From NCBI GenBank assembly GCA_004525155.1, contig SPDA01000115.1, positions 1 through 6,363 on the forward strand: a stretch of 6,363 nt of DNA. The letters run 5' to 3'. A program made the translations under genes and the position numbers. Source of the DNA: Spirochaetales bacterium (GTDB taxonomy: Bacteria; Spirochaetota; Spirochaetia; SPDA01). Each line of letters opens with the position of its first letter. Positions within the stretch are counted from its first letter, which is position 1. Shown piece after piece: positions 1-5,783 of this stretch. Under the pieces are notes generated by a model that saw only the letters and a list, made by a program, of their open reading frames with translations, did not search any database and was not told the DNA's origin.

Positions 1-251
1 GAGGAAGGTTCGCCGGGCGCCTGGGGAGCGGCATCGGCAGCCTCGGCAGCAGGCGCGGAGGATATTTCTTCAGATGAAATCCCGGAAGCCTGGCCTCCCG
101 GCTGTGTGCTTGGGGCCGGCATTTCCGCCATTTTTGCGGATGCCGTGCTTTCCCCGCCCCCGCCCCCGCTGCCGCTGAAAGAGGCGCAGGAATACATGAG
201 TAGACCAATAAAAGAAAGTAATGCTATGATAGCAGGTCCAAGTTTTTTCAT
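1..251 (-). CDS. Predicted lipoprotein, N-terminal part (runs off the window)
   Basis: This reading frame starts at ATG 251-249 and stays open to the window edge (83 codons), so the gene is cut at its 3' end. The first 21 residues form a lipoprotein signal peptide: two lysines (K2, K3), a hydrophobic core (AIIALLSFIGLLM) and a lipobox-like M-Y-S before Cys22, the predicted lipidated residue. The lipobox is relaxed compared with the usual L-A/S-G/A-C, as often seen in spirochaetes. After Cys22 comes a Ser/Gly/Ala/Pro/Glu-rich stretch (SGSGGGGES, then many A, P and E) with no recognisable fold, probably a flexible linker tethering a domain that lies outside the window. An SD (GAGAGG) sits 5 bases before this ATG and a good promoter lies upstream. 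An ATG 4 bases earlier opens another frame, but that product has no signal peptide. Function unknown. Confidence 0.72.
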   Translation of the reverse strand, partial: MKKLGPAIIALLSFIGLLMYSCASFSGSGGGGGESTASAKMAEMPAPSTQPGGQASGISSEEISSAPAAEAADAAPQAPGEPS

Positions 252-256
252 TCATA

Positions 257-262
257 CCTCTC
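257..262 (-). promoter_or_regulatory. Ribosome binding site of the lipoprotein gene
   Basis: GAGAGG on the minus strand lies 5 bases before ATG 251-249. It decides between two overlapping ATGs in different frames: the one at 255-253 would be only 1 base from this site, while the one at 251 has normal spacing and gives a lipoprotein signal peptide. The site also sits in a small inverted repeat (TCTC-GTTA-GAGA, 259-270) that could weakly mask it. Confidence 0.6.
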
Positions 263-270
263 GTTAGAGA

Positions 271-299
271 AGTATACTCCATGGATACAAGTGTTTCAA
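271..299 (-). promoter_or_regulatory. Sigma70-type promoter for the lipoprotein gene
   Basis: Reading the minus strand, TTGAAA (299-294, 5 of 6 to the -35 consensus) is followed by a 17-base spacer and TATACT (276-271, 5 of 6 to the -10 consensus). Transcription would start near 264, leaving a leader of about 13 bases that just contains the SD. The -10 lies in the palindrome AGTATACT (271-278), so the same bases also read TATACT on the plus strand towards the reductase gene. No convincing plus-strand -35 lies at the right distance. The promoter is inferred from consensus only. Confidence 0.5.
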
Positions 300-1061
300 A
301 GGATGAGAGAAAAGACCTTTTATTTTATTGTCATGATTACCGTATTTGCTTCGTCACCGCTCATCTTTATCTATCTGTATCTGGTAAGCGCCCCTTACGG
401 CAAGCATTCCAGGAAGGGATGGGGGCCCGGCATCAACCCGAGGATTGCCTGGATGGTTATGGAAACCCCCGCCGTTTGTGTCATAGCTCTTTTTTTTGCG
501 TTAAGCGAAAGAAGGATGAACCTTGTTTCCATAATTTTCCTGCTCATCTGGGAATTTCATTATGTTCAGAGGACCTATGTGTATCCGTTTCTTATAAGGA
601 GTAACAAACGGTTTCCGGTAGTTCTTATTGTGTTTGCCATTGTGTTCAATTCCTGCAACGGCTATATTAACGGCAGGTATCTTTTTCAATTTTCACGGGT
701 CTACTCCGTTTCCTGGTTCCGGGACCCGCGTTTTATCCTGGGGGTTATTTTTTTTATAGCCGGATTTTTCATCAACCGGCAGGCGGATCATATTCTGAGA
801 AAGCTGCGTAAACCGGGTGAGGATGGGTATAAAATTCCCTACGGCGGCTTTTTTAAATATGTCTCCAATCCGAATTATTTCGGGGAAATTCTTGAATGGA
901 CAGGCTGGGCCATTGCCACCTGGTCCCTGCCGGGGCTCGCGTTTGCCGTCTTCACCATAGCCAATCTCATGCCCAGGGCTCATTCCCATCATCAATGGTA
1001 TCTGCAGAATTTTTCCGGGTATCCCGCGGAGCGAAAGATACTCATACCGTTTTTATATTAG
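291..1061 (+). CDS. Steroid 5-alpha-reductase-like integral membrane protein (SRD5A1/2 family)
   Basis: A 256-residue polytopic membrane protein with about six or seven hydrophobic segments (near 9-32, 52-71, 77-92, 108-125, 147-163 and 203-226). From memory of the human SRD5A1 and SRD5A2 sequences the match runs end to end at almost the same length (259 and 254 residues): YGKH, an AW..xE.P motif, HY..RT.VY, CNGY, DPRF.LG, a D-HILR-LRKPG stretch, GYKIP.GG.F.YVS, NYFGEI.EW, HHQWYL, YP..RK and a C-terminal IPF. Glu58 and Tyr91 occupy the places of SRD5A2 Glu57 and Tyr91, which contact substrate at the catalytic centre. The family reduces the C4-C5 double bond of 3-oxo-steroids with NADPH; the bacterial substrate here is unknown. 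The start is taken as GTG 291 (weak GGA 5 bases upstream); ATG 303 is the alternative, but its AAAGG touches it. No in-frame start lies further upstream before a stop. T-rich codons reflect the membrane content. Co-transcribed with the GH13 gene. Confidence 0.9.
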   Translation: MFQRMREKTFYFIVMITVFASSPLIFIYLYLVSAPYGKHSRKGWGPGINPRIAWMVMETPAVCVIALFFALSERRMNLVSIIFLLIWEFHYVQRTYVYPFLIRSNKRFPVVLIVFAIVFNSCNGYINGRYLFQFSRVYSVSWFRDPRFILGVIFFIAGFFINRQADHILRKLRKPGEDGYKIPYGGFFKYVSNPNYFGEILEWTGWAIATWSLPGLAFAVFTIANLMPRAHSHHQWYLQNFSGYPAERKILIPFLY

Positions 1062-1067
1062 GGGGAA
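1061..1067 (+). promoter_or_regulatory. Ribosome binding site for the GH13 gene, touching the upstream stop codon
   Basis: GGGGGA begins at the last base of the TAG stop (1059-1061) of the reductase gene and lies 7 bases before TTG 1074. Spacing and strength support TTG 1074 as the start over ATG 1107, and the overlap with the stop codon suggests translational coupling. Confidence 0.7.
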
Positions 1068-1073
1068 CCGGAT

Positions 1074-4000
1074 TTGACTACAAGGAACAGGGCCTGCGGA
1101 ATATCGATGCGTTTGACAAAAGTCGCTTCCCGCAGCGGTCTTCAGAAAGGTCCGGTTAAAGAGTTTCATATAGCCGCAAAATTGCGGGAACGCTATCAGG
1201 TGGAGGAATTTCTTTTTGCGTCCACCGGAAATGTAATTTTTGCCAACTTTCACGCAGTCCGCGTGCTCGCACAGAAAATGAACGATACGAGGGACCTCGT
1301 CAGCTTTCCGGAACAGACCGTGCGTGCGGGTCAGTTCAATGCCATGGGGCTCATCGATGAAATCCTGCACTATGTCGTTGAACTTTACAGGGAGAGTTTC
1401 GGCAAAGGGATTTTCAGGGAAGCTATTGAATTCATTGCCTCCTCCCTGAGCAGGGACGAACTGGACAGGACCCTGGAAAAATTTACCGAAAGCTTTCCGC
1501 CTCTTGCAGTATACAGGGACGGCAAATCTGTCAAAGCCTGCCTCGATTCAGCTGAAGGCGGGGTATCCGGAAGAGAGCTGGCGCTGGAGGAAATGCTTCT
1601 GCTATGGCTCGCGAATGCGAACCCAGCCTTCGGACCTTTCATCGAGTTTTTCGATGATACGGATCTCAAGGCCGGCACATCCTACACGGAAGTAATTCAA
1701 AAACTGGGTGAATTTTTTGAATCCCGGCCCGTCTTCGGCCCTGACAGCCAGGACCTGGTTACCATGCTCCGGAGTCCTGCCGTGGCCGAACCCCTGTCCC
1801 TTCAGGGCCAGCTTACCTTCATGAGGGATCACTGGGGTATGCTGCTTGGCCGTTTTTTATTCCGCCTGTTAAGCAGTCTCGATTTTCTCAAGGAAGAGGA
1901 AAAGCTCAGGTTTTTCGGACCGGGAAAGGCTCAGGTCTATACCTACGGCGGTGCGGAATTCGAATACGAGCGCTTCAGCGAGGACAAGGAGTGGATGCCG
2001 AAGGTTGTGCTTCTTGCAAAGACCACTCTCGTCTGGCTGGATCAGCTTTCCAAAAAATACGGCCGCGCCGTAACGAAGCTTGACGAGATTCCGGACGAAG
2101 AACTGGATCTTATCGCTGGAAGGGGTTTTACGGGCCTCTGGCTCATCGGTATCTGGGAGAGGAGCCCTGCTTCGAAGCGCATCAAGCAGCTCTGCGGCAA
2201 CCCGGAGGCGGAATCTTCCGCCTATTCCCTTCTGAGTTACGAGATAGCGGAAAATATCGGCGGCTGGGATGCCCTGCACCAATTGAAGCAGCGCTGCTCG
2301 ATGAGGGGAATCAGACTGGCCAGCGACATGGTGCCTAACCATACAGGCATAGATTCCGACTGGGTCGTGAACCACCCGGACTGGTTTGTCCAGCTTGGGC
2401 ACTCGCCTTTTCCCTCCCATACCTACAGCGGCGAAAATCTTTCCCAGGACCCGAGGGTGCAGGTGTTTATAGAAGATCAATATTACTCCAAAAAAGACGC
2501 CGCCGTGACTTTCAGGCGGACGGATGCCTGGACAGGAGATACGCGTTATATCTATCATGGTAATGACGGCACCGCCATGCCCTGGAACGATACGGCACAG
2601 CTCAATTTTCTTCTCCCCGAGGTCCGGGAGGCGGTTATTAAAACCATTCTTCACGTGGCCAGCAACTTTCCCATTATCCGTTTCGATGCGGCCATGACCC
2701 TCGCCAAACGACACTTTCAGAGGCTGTGGTTTCCCGAACCCGGCAGCGGCGGCGACATACCCTCCCGCTCCGACTACGGCCTTTCGAAAGATGATTTCAA
2801 CAAGGCCATGCCGGAGGAATTCTGGCGGCAGGTGGTAGACAGGGTGGCTGAGGAAATACCCGATACCCTGCTCCTGGCCGAAGCTTTCTGGCTCATGGAA
2901 GGATATTTTGTCCGCACCCTCGGCATGCACCGGGTATACAACAGCGCTTTCATGAATATGCTTAAGAAGGAAGAAAACCTTAATTACAGGAACACCATTA
3001 AAAACACCCAGGAATTCGATCCGGATATATTGAAGCGTTTTGTCAATTTCATGAATAACCCGGACGAAGACACGGCCATTGCCCAGTTCGGCAGCGGAGA
3101 TAAGTATTTCGGCGTTTGTACCATGCTGGTTACCATGCCCGGACTTCCCATGATCGGCCACGGCCAGATCGAGGGTTTCACGGAAAAGTACGGCATGGAA
3201 TACAGAAAAGCGTACTGGGACGAAAAAGAGGACCTTGTCATGCGGACCCGGCACGAGAAGGAAATTTTTCCTCTCATGAAAAAGCGCTACCTCTTTGCGG
3301 AGGTGGATAATTTCCTGCTCTTCGATGTCTATGACGAATCCGGCAGCGTGAATGAAAACGTATTTGCCTATTCAAACCGGGCCGGTTCCGAATCCGCCCT
3401 GGTCCTGTACAACAACAGTTATGATAAAACCACGGGCTGGATAAATCTGTCCGCGGCCAGGGCGCAGAAATCCGTCTCCGCGGAAAAGATTATCACCCGG
3501 ACATCGCTGGCCGCTTCCCTGGGGCTTCACAATGACAGCAGGTATTTCTGCCTGTTCCGTGAAGAACGCAGTAAACACTATTTTATCCGGAACGCGGGGG
3601 AAATCTGGCGGAGAGGACTGTTTGTTTCACTGAAGGGATACGAAAACCAGGTGTACATGGACTTCCGCGAAGTGGAGGACAACAGCATGGGTCATTATGC
3701 CCAGGCCGCAGCCATAACGGCAGGCGGCGGCTTCAGGGACATAGACGAGGTGCTCAAGGAAATTTTCCTTATGCCCCTGCACCAGGCTTTCCGGGAAAAT
3801 CTGCGGCTGGATCTGTTTACCGCGTACAAAGACTGCCTCCTCAAGGATGCTCCGCTGCCTGCGGATTTTATGAAGCGCATCGAAACAGGATACAGGAAAT
3901 TCCTTAAGGGGGCCGTTGCCTTTTCAGCGGACAATTTCATGCTGGGAAAAGCGTATCCGGGCGGAGCCGCCGATACCGGAAAAGCGGTCACGAAAATCAC

Positions 4001-4619
4001 TGCTGCCGCCATGAGCATGGTGCGCGCCCTTATCGACCTTCCCCGGGTGCTGCGGGATTTCAAGCTCGATTCCCTTGTTTCTCTTACCGAGGGCACGCCT
4101 TCGCTCATGCTTCTGTGGGCCCTGTTCAAACCCGTCGGGAGCCTTATCGATGACGATGCCGCGGAGGGCAGCTGCAGCTTCTTCGACGAATGGCTGCTCA
4201 CAAAACCGGTTTCCAGGCTGCTGGAGGAATCGGGCCTTAATGCCTACAGCATCGACCGCCTGACATTTACCCTCAAGGTTCTTCTCCTCCACCAGGACTG
4301 GTACACTTCCGCAGATGAGTCTTCTCCCGAAGCCGCGGCCGGCGCCGCCATGGAGACATTCATTTCCTGTGACGAAACACGCCTTTTTCTCGGAGAAAAC
4401 AGGTTTGAAGGCATTCTGTATTTCAACAGGGAATGTTACGAGGAATTCATCTGGTGGATGTTCACCATCGCGCTTTTGAATCTGATCGAAACGGATAAGG
4501 CCGCCGAAGAATTGCCCCGCCTTAAAAGCGTTATGGAAGCGTGGATTTCCGCGGAAAAAGCGTCCGGCTACAAGGTTCAGGAATTACTCGGCTTTCTCAG
4601 GGAAAAAGCAGGCCTTTAA
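1074..4619 (+). CDS. Large multidomain GH13 (alpha-amylase family) protein, 1181 residues
   Basis: No signal peptide is seen, so it is predicted cytoplasmic. Residues about 27-330 are a largely helical N-terminal region I cannot assign (motifs VIFANFHAVRV, NAMGLIDEILHYVV). A GH13 (beta/alpha)8 barrel spans roughly 340-745: region I DMVPNH (Asp418, His423); a long B domain to about 525; MPWNDTAQLNF; region II IIRFDAAM (Arg536, nucleophile Asp538); region III LLAEAF (acid/base Glu603); region IV NNPDED (Asp664), where the usual NHD histidine is Pro, as in the NTPD of GlgE maltosyltransferases. All three catalytic carboxylates are present, so the core should be active on alpha-glucosidic bonds, by hydrolysis or transfer. 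GHGQIEGF..KYGMEY follows at 695-709. A beta-rich part (about 745-870) precedes a helical C-terminal region (about 870-1181) with no assignment. I recall similar long proteins in other bacterial phyla. The TTG start is supported by its SD. Exact substrate and GH13 subfamily are unknown. Confidence 0.9.
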   Translation: MTTRNRACGISMRLTKVASRSGLQKGPVKEFHIAAKLRERYQVEEFLFASTGNVIFANFHAVRVLAQKMNDTRDLVSFPEQTVRAGQFNAMGLIDEILHYVVELYRESFGKGIFREAIEFIASSLSRDELDRTLEKFTESFPPLAVYRDGKSVKACLDSAEGGVSGRELALEEMLLLWLANANPAFGPFIEFFDDTDLKAGTSYTEVIQKLGEFFESRPVFGPDSQDLVTMLRSPAVAEPLSLQGQLTFMRDHWGMLLGRFLFRLLSSLDFLKEEEKLRFFGPGKAQVYTYGGAEFEYERFSEDKEWMPKVVLLAKTTLVWLDQLSKKYGRAVTKLDEIPDEELDLIAGRGFTGLWLIGIWERSPASKRIKQLCGNPEAESSAYSLLSYEIAENIGGWDALHQLKQRCSMRGIRLASDMVPNHTGIDSDWVVNHPDWFVQLGHSPFPSHTYSGENLSQDPRVQVFIEDQYYSKKDAAVTFRRTDAWTGDTRYIYHGNDGTAMPWNDTAQLNFLLPEVREAVIKTILHVASNFPIIRFDAAMTLAKRHFQRLWFPEPGSGGDIPSRSDYGLSKDDFNKAMPEEFWRQVVDRVAEEIPDTLLLAEAFWLMEGYFVRTLGMHRVYNSAFMNMLKKEENLNYRNTIKNTQEFDPDILKRFVNFMNNPDEDTAIAQFGSGDKYFGVCTMLVTMPGLPMIGHGQIEGFTEKYGMEYRKAYWDEKEDLVMRTRHEKEIFPLMKKRYLFAEVDNFLLFDVYDESGSVNENVFAYSNRAGSESALVLYNNSYDKTTGWINLSAARAQKSVSAEKIITRTSLAASLGLHNDSRYFCLFREERSKHYFIRNAGEIWRRGLFVSLKGYENQVYMDFREVEDNSMGHYAQAAAITAGGGFRDIDEVLKEIFLMPLHQAFRENLRLDLFTAYKDCLLKDAPLPADFMKRIETGYRKFLKGAVAFSADNFMLGKAYPGGAADTGKAVTKITAAAMSMVRALIDLPRVLRDFKLDSLVSLTEGTPSLMLLWALFKPVGSLIDDDAAEGSCSFFDEWLLTKPVSRLLEESGLNAYSIDRLTFTLKVLLLHQDWYTSADESSPEAAAGAAMETFISCDETRLFLGENRFEGILYFNRECYEEFIWWMFTIALLNLIETDKAAEELPRLKSVMEAWISAEKASGYKVQELLGFLREKAGL

Positions 4620-4631
4620 AACCCCCTCACG

Positions 4632-4661
4632 TTGACGAATAGAATAAAAAAACGGTAGAGT
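4632..4661 (+). promoter_or_regulatory. Possible promoter for leuB
   Basis: TTGACG (4632-4637, 5 of 6 to the -35 consensus), an 18-base spacer and TAGAGT (4656-4661, 4 of 6 to the -10 consensus) lie in the 72-base gap before leuB. A start near 4668 would leave a leader of about 24 bases containing the SD. No hairpin with a T-run is visible in this gap, so read-through from the GH13 gene is also possible. Confidence 0.35.
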
Positions 4662-4681
4662 AGGCCTCAATATAAATTCTT

Positions 4682-4687
4682 GGAGAG
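4682..4687 (+). promoter_or_regulatory. Ribosome binding site that sets the leuB start
   Basis: GGAGAG lies 4 bases before ATG 4692 (GGAG core 6 bases away). An in-frame TTG at 4680 overlaps this SD and has no SD of its own, so ATG 4692 is preferred. Confidence 0.7.
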
Positions 4688-4691
4688 AACA

Positions 4692-5783
4692 ATGGGAAAA
4701 AGTTATACTATCGCGGTCCTGCCCGGGGACGGAACCGGACCTGAGGTTGTGCGGGAAGGATTGAAGGTCCTTAAGGCCGCGTCAAAGAGATACGGTTTTT
4801 CACTGCAGCTGACCAGCTTTGATTTCGGCGGTGAACGTTATCTTAAAACCGGGGAAATACTTCCCGCCGGCGCGGTGGAGGAATTGAGGAAATTCAATGC
4901 CATATTCCTCGGCGCTATCGGGCATCCGGACGTCAAACCGGGCATTCTGGAAAAAGGGCTTCTGCTCAATCTGCGGTTTGAACTGGACCAATACATTAAT
5001 CTCCGGCCTGTTAAACTATACCCGGGCGTCGAAACGCCCATCAAGGACAAGGGTCCCGCTGAAATTGATTACACCGTTATCCGGGAGAATTCCGGCGACG
5101 TGTATGCCGGAATCGGCGGCATCATGATGAAGGGTTCCCCTCATGAAGTGGCGGAGCAGACCATGGTTTATACGCGGTACCAGGTGGAGCGCTGCATACG
5201 CTACGCTTTCGAGTATACCAGGACCCACGGAAAGAAAGCGAGAGGCTTGAGTGACGTGAACACCCTGGCCCTGGTGGGAAAGACCAATGTGCTCACCTAC
5301 GTGTTCGATCTGTGGGAACGGGTTTTCCACGAGGTCGGTGCAAAAGATTATCCGGAAGTTAAGAGGGATTACTATCATGTGGACGCGACCTGCATGTGGA
5401 TGATAAAGAATCCCGAGTGGTTCGACATCCTCGTTACAGCCAATATGTTCGGCGACATCATAACGGACCTCGGCGCCATAACCCAGGGGGGCATGGGAAT
5501 AGCCGCGGGCGGCAATATCAACCCGGGCGGCGTGAGCATGTTCGAACCCATCGGCGGCTCCGCACCGAAATATACGGGTATGAATGTCATCAATCCGCTG
5601 GCTGCCATAGCATCGGCTTCCATGATGATGGATACCCTGGGAGAACGGGAGGCGGCGAAGGGCATAGAGGACGCTGTCATGTATATAACCCAGCACAAGG
5701 TTAAAAACCTGGGCGCGGGCAAAATGGGTTATTCCACTTCCGAAGTGGGAGACATGGTGGCGGACAGGGTAGCTTCAGCCTGA
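4692..5783 (+). CDS. leuB: 3-isopropylmalate dehydrogenase-type beta-decarboxylating dehydrogenase
   Basis: A 363-residue cytoplasmic enzyme of the isocitrate/isopropylmalate dehydrogenase family; LeuB oxidatively decarboxylates 3-isopropylmalate in leucine synthesis. Visible in order (numbering from ATG 4692): LPGDGTGPEV at the N terminus; the substrate loop LEKGLLLNLRFELD, a hydrophobic LeuB-type pocket as in actinobacterial LeuB rather than the serine loop of isocitrate dehydrogenase; substrate arginines Arg95, Arg105 and Arg131; RENSGDVYAG with Tyr138; KTNV with catalytic Lys197; HVDA with Asp231; and NMFGDIITDL with Asp255 and Asp259 for the metal. The cofactor motif reads GGSAPKYTG, with Lys293 and Tyr294 where NAD-dependent LeuB has Asp-Ile, so NADP may be preferred. 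Length is normal. Homoisocitrate or another malate-type substrate cannot be excluded, and no leuA, leuC or leuD is in view. The 3' end overlaps the convergent HisIE-like gene by 9 bases. Confidence 0.85.
   Translation: MGKSYTIAVLPGDGTGPEVVREGLKVLKAASKRYGFSLQLTSFDFGGERYLKTGEILPAGAVEELRKFNAIFLGAIGHPDVKPGILEKGLLLNLRFELDQYINLRPVKLYPGVETPIKDKGPAEIDYTVIRENSGDVYAGIGGIMMKGSPHEVAEQTMVYTRYQVERCIRYAFEYTRTHGKKARGLSDVNTLALVGKTNVLTYVFDLWERVFHEVGAKDYPEVKRDYYHVDATCMWMIKNPEWFDILVTANMFGDIITDLGAITQGGMGIAAGGNINPGGVSMFEPIGGSAPKYTGMNVINPLAAIASASMMMDTLGEREAAKGIEDAVMYITQHKVKNLGAGKMGYSTSEVGDMVADRVASA
5732..5750. repeat. Inverted repeat (hairpin) near the convergent gene ends
   Basis: CCACTTC-C-GAAGTGG (5734-5748) is a perfect 7-base inverted repeat with one central base. 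In RNA it would form about eight pairs with a three-base loop, including a U-A and a U-G pair outside the core. It lies inside the last part of leuB and, on the other strand, about 25 bases beyond the stop of the HisIE-like gene. Neither side has a T-run, so it is not a standard intrinsic terminator, though it may help stop or stabilise the minus-strand transcript. Confidence 0.35.

Noticed and set aside
223..233. GCTAT-G-ATAGC inverted repeat, with TATGAT as a possible plus-strand -10
   Set aside because: No acceptable -35 at the right distance, and it lies within the signal-peptide codons; too weak to call.
70..282. Minus-strand 70-codon open frame, arginine- and glycine-rich in its middle
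   Set aside because: It is a frame shadow of the lipoprotein gene. The SD spacing and signal peptide favour the frame starting at 251.
281..604. Plus-strand 107-codon frame starting at ATG 281
   Set aside because: It overlaps the reductase gene in another frame. The reductase frame matches the SRD5A family over its whole length.
1869..3254. 461-codon open frame antisense to the GH13 gene
   Set aside because: Long antisense frames are common opposite GC-rich genes. It has no good SD and its product resembles nothing, while the sense frame carries all GH13 motifs.
4610..4667. AGGCCT occurring twice around the GH13-leuB gap
   Set aside because: A six-base palindrome with no extended match on either side; most likely chance, and not a terminator.
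5016..5696. 226-codon minus-strand open frame inside leuB
   Set aside because: Shadow of a well-conserved gene: no SD, no recognisable motif, histidine-rich composition typical of antisense reading.
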